A stretch of 64,000 nucleotides of DNA, taken from assembly GCF_017873855.1 (NCBI RefSeq), contig NZ_JAGGKR010000001.1, forward strand, positions 1,493,529 to 1,557,528. The letters run 5' to 3'. Below the pieces are notes generated by a model that saw only the letters and a program-made list of their open reading frames with translations, had not been told where the DNA came from and made no database searches. This stretch comes from Methanolinea mesophila (GTDB lineage: Archaea > Halobacteriota > Methanomicrobia > Methanomicrobiales > Methanospirillaceae). Both the position numbers and the translations under genes were made by a program. Below are positions 8,876 to 17,172 of this stretch, piece after piece; the stretch's first letter is position 1; each line of letters begins with the position of its first letter.

Positions 8876-9665
8876 ACCGGGAAAAGCCTGGAGATGCAAT
8901 GTATGCGGTTTCATAGCCGGGGGTGACTCTCCCCCGGACGAATGTCCGGAATGCGCCTCGACAGACAGGGAGTTCACGGTCCTGTCGGAGCCGAAAAAAC
9001 TTACCTACGACAGGGAAAAGTTCGATATCCTCCTCATCAACGGCAGCAATCACCGCTCCAACAATACCGGGTACATGATGGACCTGGTCGAGGAGGTCTT
9101 GAAAGAGCGGGGAGTGAAGTACCGCCGATATAACCTGAATGAATTCCGGGTAGACCACTGCTGGTGCTGCTACAGCATGCGGGACAACGCCTGCCGGTAC
9201 CCCTGCCGGAACCAGCACGATGACATGCCGGCATTTCACGAGATGGTCATCGCGTCAAAAGCAGTCATCGTGGGATCCCCGATCAACTGGAACAATATGT
9301 CGGCACGGCTCAAGGATTTTCTCGACCGTTTAAACTGCATCCAGAACCTGTACCTGCTAAAAAGGCCCGGGTTGACGGAGGGTAAGATTGTCGGGATCAC
9401 GGTCTCGGGGCACGAGGACGGTGCGACAAAGGCGGCGATGGACATCTACCTGTACTTCCAGCAGATGGGATACCTGCTCGCACCGTTCGGGATCTCGTAC
9501 CGGACGCACGGTGCCCAGTTCAACACGATAACCGATCCGGATTTCCTCCGAAATGACCCGATGGTAATAATGAAGGTCAAGGGAATGGCAAACAACGTCG
9601 TGGAGATGGTGAAACTCGACCTCGAGGAGAAACTGAAAGGAAAGCTGGTACCGGTCGCGGAGTGA
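8832..9665 (+). CDS. NADPH-dependent FMN reductase / iron-sulfur-flavoprotein-like, with N-terminal rubredoxin-like domain
   Basis: 277 residues. Residues 19-47 form a rubredoxin-like knuckle pair (WRCNVCGF ... PDECPEC) that would bind one iron. A flavodoxin-like fold follows: FDILLINGSNHRSNNTGYM binds the FMN phosphate, then a Cys-rich insert (DHCWCCYSMRDNACRYPC), then VIASKAVIVGSPINWNNMSARLKDFLDR. The Cys insert recalls the iron-sulfur flavoproteins of methanogens but its spacing is not the compact archetype, so a cluster is uncertain. Likely role: electron transfer or oxygen detoxification in the cytoplasm. GGAGGGG lies 7-8 bases before the ATG, inside the upstream DUF2769 gene. Confidence 0.85.
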   Translation: MSIIASGETNKSSDEPGKAWRCNVCGFIAGGDSPPDECPECASTDREFTVLSEPKKLTYDREKFDILLINGSNHRSNNTGYMMDLVEEVLKERGVKYRRYNLNEFRVDHCWCCYSMRDNACRYPCRNQHDDMPAFHEMVIASKAVIVGSPINWNNMSARLKDFLDRLNCIQNLYLLKRPGLTEGKIVGITVSGHEDGATKAAMDIYLYFQQMGYLLAPFGISYRTHGAQFNTITDPDFLRNDPMVIMKVKGMANNVVEMVKLDLEEKLKGKLVPVAE

Positions 9666-10015
9666 CCGTCCCTGATGAATCAGGGCGTGTTCCATCGGTT
9701 CCATCCGTGTGTCCGCTCCACCTTTTTATGGGATCAATTGCGTCTGCGGACAGGCAGTTGTTCACGCATGAACCGGGATCGCCATGTGCGTCCCTGATCC
9801 GGCTTTGCCCGCCGAAATTGAGTGGGGTGATCGCGTAGTTCACCTCCGCCGGTCTCCCGGACCTGAACCATTTAAATCGGGACGGGTATTCCTCTGGACG
9901 ACCTCTGATGAAGAGGTGGATCATGGAGAACGTGAAGAATGTAGACAACACCTTTGAATCCTGAATTACACGATATGCGACCCATCTATGCTCCTGATGT
10001 AAAGGACGCCTCTGT
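9666..10015. other. Intergenic region, 350 bases
   Basis: Lies between the flavoprotein gene and the convergent propeller lipoprotein gene. A minus-strand frame covers part of it but lacks protein-like composition in its second half. I checked for a tRNA and found no T-loop consensus with pairing acceptor arms. Contents unresolved. Confidence 0.4.
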
Positions 10016-11332
10016 TCACGGGTTCTCCTTCACGAGAAGAACGGCGTAACCCCCGTCAGAGGTCTGGATGACCTTCCTGACATAATTGGCAGTCACTCCG
10101 GGTATTTTTTGGTCCCGTTCCAGGGTGCCGTTACCGGAAAATCTCAGGAGATGGAACCCCGCGGATCGTCCGTACACCGATTCGGAAAAGCCGAGATCGC
10201 CCCCGTTCACCCCGAACCCCACGGATACGAACCCGCCGTCGCGGGTCTCGATCGTCTCAGGGCTCGCATCCAGGGGAAGTCTGCGGACGATGCCGCCTTC
10301 CCCGTCCAGATCGACCACCTCCGGCCTGATATCGATTGACCCGTCTTTTTCCATCATGTTCGGGACGATCACCCGGTATCCCTGCGGGGTCCGCGAGAGT
10401 GCGGCAGGAAGGAAATAATCTGTCTGCTCTATCTCTCTCGCCCATATGACCGAGCCGTTCCCGTCGAGCAGTGCGGCATAGAGTATGTTCTCCGAGGTGA
10501 AGGAGTGATACGGGTCAGCCCGGCCATATGCACTTATGAGGAACGTCCCGTTTCCGGTCGCAACGATGGACCAGGCGCTTTCCATACCGTACGCCCCGAA
10601 CGAGCGCTCCCAGGAGACATTCCCTTCCCGGTCCAGTCTCACCACCGACGCCTGGAACACGGAAATTGTCTCGCCGGTGCACATGGTCACCGGTACCTCA
10701 CCTCCTACGCCCGGGACCATGGTCACGGTGCAGCCGGGGGTGGGGATCCCCTCATCCGGACGCGCCTCCCGAAGTGTGATGGTCCCGTCCGGTCCGTAGT
10801 CAACCCCCGACCCGAGAGGTATCAGGTCCTGTTTCTGGCCTGCGATAACCACTCCGCCGTCCTCTGCCGGAGCGGCGGACCAGACCATCGCGATATCCGT
10901 AGGGACCTCCCACACTGTCGTGCCATCCCCGGTTACACGCAGAACCTGACCGTACAGCGTTGCCGCCACCGTCCCGTTGTCCCGCCCGGGGACCAGCGTG
11001 GTGATCCCGCCGGAGAGCGGCCCGTCGAACTCACGTGACCAGACCACCTCTCCCCGGGGGGTGAGCCGGACCAGCCTGGCGTAATAGTCATAATATTTCG
11101 TCCGCGAGCTCTGCCCCCCGACGAGAAGGGACCCGCCTCCTAGTTCTGCGATTGACAACGCGTCGTCATCGAACCCTGTATCCAGGACTTTCATCCATTC
11201 CATCGAGCCGTCAGGGGCGAGTTTCACCACGATGACGTCCCGGTTGGGGACGTAGTCCCCGCAGCCGGCCGAGAGGACAAGCAGGACGAGTACTGCCCCG
11301 AGTGCGACCGCCGTCCTGATATCCCCGTTCAT
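10016..11332 (-). CDS. Beta-propeller (PQQ/WD40-like) lipoprotein
   Basis: 438 residues from the ATG at 11332; the longer frame to 11467 adds implausible sequence. The signal peptide ends in a lipobox (VLSAGCGDY), so the protein should be lipid-anchored outside the cell. The mature part has repeated blade-like segments of about 45 residues, each with a GxxxW or GEVVW/GTTVW/GNVSW core (MEWMKVLDTGFDDDALSIAE, VVWSREFDG, SWERSFGAYGMESAWSI, VIWAREIEQ), ending in SDGGYAVLLVKE. This is the pattern of the delayed-early-response/WD40-like lipoproteins common in methanogens. Function unknown; ligand or protein binding at the surface is inferred. Confidence 0.8.
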   Translation of the reverse strand: MNGDIRTAVALGAVLVLLVLSAGCGDYVPNRDVIVVKLAPDGSMEWMKVLDTGFDDDALSIAELGGGSLLVGGQSSRTKYYDYYARLVRLTPRGEVVWSREFDGPLSGGITTLVPGRDNGTVAATLYGQVLRVTGDGTTVWEVPTDIAMVWSAAPAEDGGVVIAGQKQDLIPLGSGVDYGPDGTITLREARPDEGIPTPGCTVTMVPGVGGEVPVTMCTGETISVFQASVVRLDREGNVSWERSFGAYGMESAWSIVATGNGTFLISAYGRADPYHSFTSENILYAALLDGNGSVIWAREIEQTDYFLPAALSRTPQGYRVIVPNMMEKDGSIDIRPEVVDLDGEGGIVRRLPLDASPETIETRDGGFVSVGFGVNGGDLGFSESVYGRSAGFHLLRFSGNGTLERDQKIPGVTANYVRKVIQTSDGGYAVLLVKENP

Positions 11333-11439
11333 ACCTGAAGGATGGGGCCGGGACGATAGAGTCTTTTTGGTTTCACTGCGCCGGGGTTTGGCCAATAAAT
11401 AATTTTCAAGCGGCCCTTGAACAGACAACTGATGGCCAG

Positions 11440-11452
11440 AATATATTAAAAT
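11440..11452 (+). promoter_or_regulatory. TATA-like promoter element of the TPR-CHAT gene
   Basis: An AATATATTAAAAT stretch lies about 50-75 bases before the possible start codons, at archaeal TATA distance from a transcript starting near 11470. Seen by eye only. Confidence 0.4.
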
Positions 11453-11516
11453 AGTCTTAGTATTCACCGTATATCAAGGCCAAAATACTTCAAATCAAAT
11501 GTGGGGGAAGTACAAC

Positions 11517-14450
11517 GTGGGTTTTTTCTCTTGGCTGAAAAGAAAGGATGAATCACGGGAATCTTCAGAATCAGGTGGGATGCAGAACTCCTCCGAACGA
11601 GATCTACGAAACCGTTGCGACCTTGTTTTATCCTTAATTGAAAAAGGAAATTTTAAGAAAGCTTTGCCGCTCGCAGATGGGGTACTCGAAGATATCAGCA
11701 AGTATTCGGGAAAGGAAAGTCCGGATTATGCGATTGCCCTGAATAATTTGGCATACATTCACCTGGAGGTTGGTAATTATGCGACGGCAGAATCCTTATT
11801 TAACCAGGCAATAACCCTCTGGCAACAATACGGAGTTGAGGACCATCCGGACTACGCGACGGCCCTCGATAATTTGGCTTCAATTTATCAGCTAAAAGGG
11901 AATTATCAAGGCGCAGAATCTCTGTATAAGCAGGCTATCGGAATAAGGAAAAAAGAGCTCGGCGAGGATAACCCGGATTATGCAATGAGCCTGAACAACC
12001 TGGGAATGTTGTATCGAAGTCTGGGTAACTATGAAGAAGCAGTTCCACTGATCAGGCAGACAATAGAAATCGTCAGAAAGACACTCGGTGAAGATCATCC
12101 AGATCACGCAACATATCTGAACAATCTAGCTGAGTTATACAGAGAAATGGGAAATGCCAAAGCAGCCGAACCTCTAATATTTAGGGCAATCAATATCCAT
12201 AAAAAAACAATTGGAGAAGATCACCCCGATATTGCAATAGATTTGAACAATCTTGCATTGGTCTACCAGGATATGGGTGACTATAGAGAAGCTGAAACTT
12301 ATTTTCAAAAGTCACTCAGTGTAGTACGAAAGACTCTGGGTCAAAATCATCCTGAATATGCTTTATTCTTGTATAATCTTGCGAATTTATATTTGGAGAG
12401 TGGAGATTATGAATCGGTTGAGGATCCACTCCAGAAATCCATGGAAATCTGGAGGAGAAATGGGGCTAATAGCTTGGAATATGCTCGATGCCTGAATACA
12501 CAGGCCTGGTTATCCAGACATATGGGTCATTATCAGGCTGCGGAACCACCACTTCGGGAGGCAATTGAGATATACAAGTCAGCCTTAGGTGAAGACCATC
12601 CGGATTATACTCAGCTCCTTCATAATCTGGCAGATCTGTGCATTGCGACGGGTCGGATTGATGAGGGTTATAGACTGATGAATATCGCAAACAAAACCGA
12701 AACCAAACTTCTTGAACAAGTACTGGTTATTGGTTCTGATCAACAAAGATTATCATTTTTAGATAGTATAGGAGGAAATTACGACAAATTTCTTTCCGTG
12801 ATTTTTTCTTTCTGCTCTCAATCACCCCCCGCGCTATCAAGAGCGTATGAGCTGGTTCTTAAAAGAAAAGCTATTGGTGCCGAAGCGTTCGCGGTTCAAA
12901 GAGACGCCATCCTTGGAGGAAAATATCCTCAATTTAGAGAACAGCTTGGCAGATTGCGTGAGTTAAAAATGCAGATTGCTCAAACAATTCTCGCAAGTCC
13001 GGGAATTGATCATTCTGATCAACAGGATGGGCAATTGGAAGAATGGAAGGCCGAGAGTGAACGAATTGAATTTGAACTTGCTGATAACGCACCTGAAATG
13101 AAATTCGAATTGCATCTCTCGGATACCGATCAAAAAGACATTGACAAAAATCTTCCTCCTGAATCCGTTCTTCTTGAATTCGTTTGTTTCGATCCCTTTG
13201 ATTTCACAGCATTACCCTCCCGTGGCGAACCACAGTGGTTAGAGGCAAGATATGGTGTATTTATTATAAAGTACGGAGAACCAGGGAAAGTCCAGGTAAA
13301 AGATCTTGGGAAAGCGGATGAAATTAACTCACTTATCCTCCAATTCCAGACCGCATGTGCTGAGTTGGATGAAAATTATCTCGCGTCTGGAGGTGCTCTC
13401 TATGGAAAAATTATCAACCCCCTGGTCCCCCTGATTGGAGATACTCAGAATCTAATAATCGCACCAGATGGAGAGTTGAATCTGCTCTCATTTGATGCAC
13501 TGCCCATAACAGAAGGGGAATACCTCATCGATAAATTTCATATATTTTACATCAGCGTGGGGAGGGATATCATCCGGTTCTCTGCCCGGAGATTGGGAAA
13601 AGTGGGAAAACCACTGGTGATCGCGAATCCAGCGTATGATCTTTCTCAAGGGGATGAACAAACTGGGTTATCAACGGCGTCGTTCAAGAATACCTTTCAG
13701 GATCCTGGCCAGAGAAAACTAGTGGAGAGAATTTCGCGGGACATAGACAGAGAGCGTCTGCATTTTGATCCGCTTCCTGAATCGAAGGTGGAAGGAGAAA
13801 AAATCGCATCCATGCTGAACGTAAACCCACTCATCGGACTGGATGCGGTCGAAGGGAAAATAAAAAGCAGATCTTCCCCTCATATCCTCCATATCGCGAC
13901 ACATGGATTCTTCCTTAAAAATCAATATGATGACACGAAAAATGAATCTACTTCGGAAAAGGCTGATCTAAGACGACTGTCCAGGCTAGAGAATCCGCTT
14001 CTTCGGTCAGGACTTGCCCTGGCGGGTGTAAATACATGGGCGAGAGGCGGGACTTTACCTCCTGAAGCTGAGGATGGGCTCCTAAATGGAGAGGATGTGA
14101 CGGGTCTTGACCTTACAGCGACAGATCTTGTGGTCCTATCGGCATGCGAGACTGGAGTGGGAGAAGTAAAGAAAGGAGAAGGTGTCTTTGGCCTTCGAAG
14201 GGCTTTCATACTTGCCGGAGCCAAGACACTCGTAATGAGTCTGTGGAGTGTGGAAGAAGACTCGACCCGCACAGTAATGATGGATTTTTATCGCAGGATT
14301 CAACAGGGGGTTCCAAAGGCCGATGCTCTTCGTGAAGCAAAACTTGCGCTTAGAAAGTCCTATCCCCATCCGTTTTTCTGGGGACCATTCATCTGTCAAG
14401 GCGATCCTGGTCCGCTGTCAGGGATAGAAGAACTGCCCGATTCGGATTAA
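11517..14450 (+). CDS. TPR-CHAT caspase-like protease
   Basis: 977 residues from the GTG at 11517, giving MGFFSWLKRK after a GGGGGAAG ribosome-binding site; an ATG at 11499 would add six residues but has no such site. Residues 25-390 hold about nine 42-residue tetratricopeptide repeats of the kinesin-light-chain type (LNNLAxxYxxxGNYxxAExL with GEDHPDYA linkers). A helical linker follows. The C-terminal 300 residues form a CHAT domain with the Cys-His dyad, His796 in HILHIATHGFF and Cys877 in VLSACETGVG. CHAT proteins are caspase relatives; in bacteria they act in suicide immunity, including cleavage of gasdermins. The gene is A/T-richer than its surroundings and ends 15 bases from the convergent gasdermin-like gene. 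Confidence 0.93.
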   Translation: MGFFSWLKRKDESRESSESGGMQNSSERDLRNRCDLVLSLIEKGNFKKALPLADGVLEDISKYSGKESPDYAIALNNLAYIHLEVGNYATAESLFNQAITLWQQYGVEDHPDYATALDNLASIYQLKGNYQGAESLYKQAIGIRKKELGEDNPDYAMSLNNLGMLYRSLGNYEEAVPLIRQTIEIVRKTLGEDHPDHATYLNNLAELYREMGNAKAAEPLIFRAINIHKKTIGEDHPDIAIDLNNLALVYQDMGDYREAETYFQKSLSVVRKTLGQNHPEYALFLYNLANLYLESGDYESVEDPLQKSMEIWRRNGANSLEYARCLNTQAWLSRHMGHYQAAEPPLREAIEIYKSALGEDHPDYTQLLHNLADLCIATGRIDEGYRLMNIANKTETKLLEQVLVIGSDQQRLSFLDSIGGNYDKFLSVIFSFCSQSPPALSRAYELVLKRKAIGAEAFAVQRDAILGGKYPQFREQLGRLRELKMQIAQTILASPGIDHSDQQDGQLEEWKAESERIEFELADNAPEMKFELHLSDTDQKDIDKNLPPESVLLEFVCFDPFDFTALPSRGEPQWLEARYGVFIIKYGEPGKVQVKDLGKADEINSLILQFQTACAELDENYLASGGALYGKIINPLVPLIGDTQNLIIAPDGELNLLSFDALPITEGEYLIDKFHIFYISVGRDIIRFSARRLGKVGKPLVIANPAYDLSQGDEQTGLSTASFKNTFQDPGQRKLVERISRDIDRERLHFDPLPESKVEGEKIASMLNVNPLIGLDAVEGKIKSRSSPHILHIATHGFFLKNQYDDTKNESTSEKADLRRLSRLENPLLRSGLALAGVNTWARGGTLPPEAEDGLLNGEDVTGLDLTATDLVVLSACETGVGEVKKGEGVFGLRRAFILAGAKTLVMSLWSVEEDSTRTVMMDFYRRIQQGVPKADALREAKLALRKSYPHPFFWGPFICQGDPGPLSGIEELPDSD

Positions 14451-14464
14451 GTGAATATGCGATA

Positions 14465-15229
14465 TTAAATAATTGTGATACTGGAATCGGGGGGTACGCT
14501 TAGATATTCGACCTTTGGATCCTCGTCGTGCCCTCTAATGGTAAAACAGCCGACCACAGGTCTATTTCCGTCATACCAAATGGGAATCGCTCTAAATGCG
14601 AAAATCACCTTCTTATCGCCTTCATAGGATAATATCTTCTCTTTCACATTATCCTTTTCGGCAGAGAAGTGCCCGGAAGCAGGGGTTCCTATTTCCCCTT
14701 CCATCCCGACTGATTTTCCATCACGATCGTATATTTTTATTTTTACAAGTGCGGTCTTGAGCACTTCAGTTATCACGAATGTTTTTCCTTTAGGGTCCAG
14801 CAATTTTCGGTCTTCTTCATACCTAAGTGATGCATTTGTTACATAATGTCTGACCTGGAGGGGCATCACCATACTCGAATAAACATCTGAAAAAATAATC
14901 TCCGCTGTATCGGCTTTCTCACTTGATACATTGATCCCCATCTTCGCCTGAAACGCTTCAAGAAATGTATTCATGAGTTTAAGGCCCAGTGAAAGGCTTA
15001 CTCGACCTGTATTCTTACCAGAGATATTAACTGCCACATTATCTTCCCCGATTTTTGGAAGCGCCTGCTCGCTCGTAAACATATCTTCAATTGTTCCGAA
15101 CAGTTCAAATTCATCTCCCTGTTCTTCTCTTCCTATAATCATAAGCGGTGAAATGCCTTCCCTGGGTATTTTCAGAATAACATATTTCTCAGAGAACAAC
15201 AATTCCTGAAAAGAGTCTTTGTCTCCCAT
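14465..15229 (-). CDS. Prokaryotic gasdermin-like pore-forming protein (probable)
   Basis: 254 residues, the length of bacterial gasdermins (about 250-270). The N-terminus YVILKIPREGISPLMIIG (residues 16-33), then LFGTIEDMF, LPKIGEDNVAVNISGK, and LSLGLKLMNTF follow the family order. So do a central EIIFSDVYSSMV (110-121), FVITEVLKTALVKIKIYD (151-168) and SYEGDKKVIFAFRAIPIWYD (201-220). A short C-terminal tail (229-254) would be the autoinhibitory peptide removed by a protease. After cleavage such proteins oligomerise into membrane pores and kill the cell. The N-terminal Cys that is palmitoylated in several bacterial members is absent; the only Cys is 228. It faces the TPR-CHAT gene tail to tail. 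The match is by remembered motif order, not a search. Confidence 0.8.
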   Translation of the reverse strand: MGDKDSFQELLFSEKYVILKIPREGISPLMIIGREEQGDEFELFGTIEDMFTSEQALPKIGEDNVAVNISGKNTGRVSLSLGLKLMNTFLEAFQAKMGINVSSEKADTAEIIFSDVYSSMVMPLQVRHYVTNASLRYEEDRKLLDPKGKTFVITEVLKTALVKIKIYDRDGKSVGMEGEIGTPASGHFSAEKDNVKEKILSYEGDKKVIFAFRAIPIWYDGNRPVVGCFTIRGHDEDPKVEYLSVPPDSSITII

Positions 15230-15573
15230 GGCAGTCCCCTTCTGGTAATATGGAATTTATCAATATTGGATATTTAAATTGAATGGGTGATAGGTCCTGT
15301 GTTGTCATTCAAAGCATGAAGATAGATCGATATTTTGTCAATTCCACCAAGTCAGGGGAAGCAGTTCGAGCACGCGTCTGGGAAATAATTCTCCTAGGTG
15401 GATTAAAAAGAAATATTGTGCTGGAAAAGTCAGTATCCATTGATTAATCTCCAGTATTCGGATTCTTGGTATCATATTCAAAGCCAAATATTCTGGATGA
15501 TTCAAACAATTTCACTGATATATAGACCGCTCGACTCCTAAGTACATATTTAGTATTGGTAGTACTATTTGAT
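15230..15573. other. A/T-rich intergenic region beside the gasdermin-like gene
   Basis: 344 bases between divergent genes, still A/T-rich like the defence pair. A 43-codon frame (15316-15447, starting MKIDRYFVNSTKSGEAV) is present but has no ribosome-binding site or recognisable family. TGATATATAG near 15518 may be the TATA box of the next plus-strand gene. Confidence 0.4.
15271..15280 (-). promoter_or_regulatory. TATA-like promoter element of the gasdermin-like gene
   Basis: AATTTAAATA on the minus strand lies about 42-51 bases before the ATG, giving a short leader that contains a GGGGAC ribosome-binding site. Seen by eye. Confidence 0.4.
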
Positions 15574-15987
15574 GTGAAATTCGACCGTCGCTACTGGGTG
15601 TTCATCGGCTCCGCGGTGTTCTTTGCCACCGTATCATCCGCGAGCACCCTCTATCTTGCGTCGGTACAGAAACATTTCATCGAGTGCAACTCGGTGAGCG
15701 CCGAGTGTTTCTGGACAATCGGGATGATCCCCTGCATGTTCCTCGGAATCTTCGCGATGGTGGCGGTCATGGTCGCAATTCCGTATGTCTTCCGTCAGAA
15801 CGAGAAGCTCGGGGTCGTATCCATGATCCTGATGGGGGTGATCGTCCTCTATACGGCCCTCGATGCGGTGAACAATATCTCCGCCATTATGGGTTACTAC
15901 GAGACCTACCAGGCAGCCCACGGGATCCTTTCTTCCGCGAATAATGCGACCGGAGAGCTGATAGGGACGGGGAAATCGTACTGCTGA
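15574..15987 (+). CDS. Small membrane protein, three predicted helices
   Basis: 137 residues from the GTG at 15574 (MKFDRRYWVF); a TTG at 15556 is the only in-frame alternative upstream. Three hydrophobic segments are evident: WVFIGSAVFFATVSSASTLY, FWTIGMIPCMFLGIFAMVAV and LGVVSMILMGVIVLYTALDA. Two extracytoplasmic cysteines (ECNSVSAECFW) could form a disulfide, and the protein ends in KSYC. I do not recognise the family. Composition returns to the local GC-rich norm, so it is probably not part of the neighbouring gasdermin/CHAT unit. Confidence 0.7.
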   Translation: MKFDRRYWVFIGSAVFFATVSSASTLYLASVQKHFIECNSVSAECFWTIGMIPCMFLGIFAMVAVMVAIPYVFRQNEKLGVVSMILMGVIVLYTALDAVNNISAIMGYYETYQAAHGILSSANNATGELIGTGKSYC

Positions 15988-16128
15988 AGGGGGATCTCGC
16001 CCGGGACACGGTTTTCAGGGTTCCGAAAACCGCAGGGCAGGTTCCGCCGGACCGGGAAGAAAAAGGAAGAAAGGTTCCCTCCCAAAAAAGAGGTGTCCCG
16101 ATTGACCCAGACCGTGCATCGGGTCCGC

Positions 16129-16947
16129 TTATCGTCTCCCGGCAACGAGCAGGGCCCCCGCCGCCGCAAGGATGACGACGGCCACTCCCAGCGGAGCTTT
16201 ACCCGCGGTCGTGCCTGTCGCGGGGACCGTAGTCCCGCACTTCTCGCGAGCTGTCGCCAGATCCTCGGTTGCGTTCGCCATGGTCGGCCAGGGAAGGCTG
16301 TACGAGGGATTGAGCGCTATCGAACGTTCCAGCGACGAGATCGCGAGGGTGCAGTTCCCGGCTGCAAGGGCGATCCTGCCCTGGTAATGCCAGTAACTCG
16401 GGGAATCCGGGAATAATGCCAGTGCCTGGTCCATAGATTCCTGGGCCTTTGCGGGCTGGTCCAGCCCGAGGTACGCCAGGGCTACGAGGGCATAGGCATC
16501 ACTGAAGGACGGGTCCAGGGCGACGGACGCCTGGCCGTCGGAGAGTGCCGCGGTATAGTTCCCGAGGGCGAGGTACGTTATGCCCCGGTTCGTATACCGG
16601 ACGGCGTTCGGCTGGATCTCGATCGAGCGCGTATCGGCGGCGAGAGCCGCAGGGTAATCGCCCAGTTTCCGTTCGGCGTAGCCTTTCATTGCGTAGAAGA
16701 CCGGGTTTCCGGGGTCCAGGGCGGTGCCGTTCTCTGCAATGGAGAGCAGCCATGGCCAGTCATCAGTCGCAATGGCGGCATAGCCTTCCGACTCAAGGGA
16801 CGATACGTTCCCCGCCGTTGCCGGGCCCGTGGAGATCGACGCGGTGACCGCGGCCGCCGAGGCAGCCGTGGCCAGACAGAGTGCACTAAGGATACACACG
16901 AAAATGAAGAGAATCAAGGGATTTTTCACGTGGAATTCACCAGACAT
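16129..16947 (-). CDS. Secreted TPR protein with C-terminal membrane anchor
   Basis: 272 residues. A signal peptide (residues 8-32, ending TAASAAA) is followed by about four tetratricopeptide repeats with the A-G-Y/F pattern (AMKGYAERKLGDYPAALAA, YTNRGITYLALGNYTAALSD, YALVALAYLGLDQPAKAQES, YWHYQGRIALAAGNCTLAIS). A Thr/Ala linker and a terminal helix APLGVAVVILAAAGALLVA with a basic RR end complete it, an arrangement resembling sortase-type sorting tails. It should be displayed outside the membrane as a protein-binding scaffold. No specific partner is indicated; the flanking genes lie apart. Confidence 0.8.
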   Translation of the reverse strand: MSGEFHVKNPLILFIFVCILSALCLATAASAAAVTASISTGPATAGNVSSLESEGYAAIATDDWPWLLSIAENGTALDPGNPVFYAMKGYAERKLGDYPAALAADTRSIEIQPNAVRYTNRGITYLALGNYTAALSDGQASVALDPSFSDAYALVALAYLGLDQPAKAQESMDQALALFPDSPSYWHYQGRIALAAGNCTLAISSLERSIALNPSYSLPWPTMANATEDLATAREKCGTTVPATGTTAGKAPLGVAVVILAAAGALLVAGRR

Positions 16948-17172
16948 ACCCTCTCCCCCGGGACCGATATCTGTTGTGAAATTCTCGCCGCTGTTTCCCG
17001 GATTTTTTTTGAAAGGAAATGGTAGTCTGCCTCGTGAGCGGGCTTCGACGGGTACATTCCGATTTTTTCAGGCTTTCAGTATAAATGAAGGGGATCGCTC
17101 GGTATTCGTGCCTGGTGGCGGCAGGACCGGGAACAATAAAAAAGGACAGGGAATGCCCTTCACCTCACGCGG

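Noticed and set aside
9820-9900. tRNA-like segment in the 350-base gap
   Set aside because: A short hairpin-like GGTCTCCCGGACC is present, but there is no T-loop consensus and no pairing acceptor stem.
15316-15447. 43-codon frame beside the gasdermin-like gene
   Set aside because: No ribosome-binding site, no recognised family; could be chance in an A/T-rich region.
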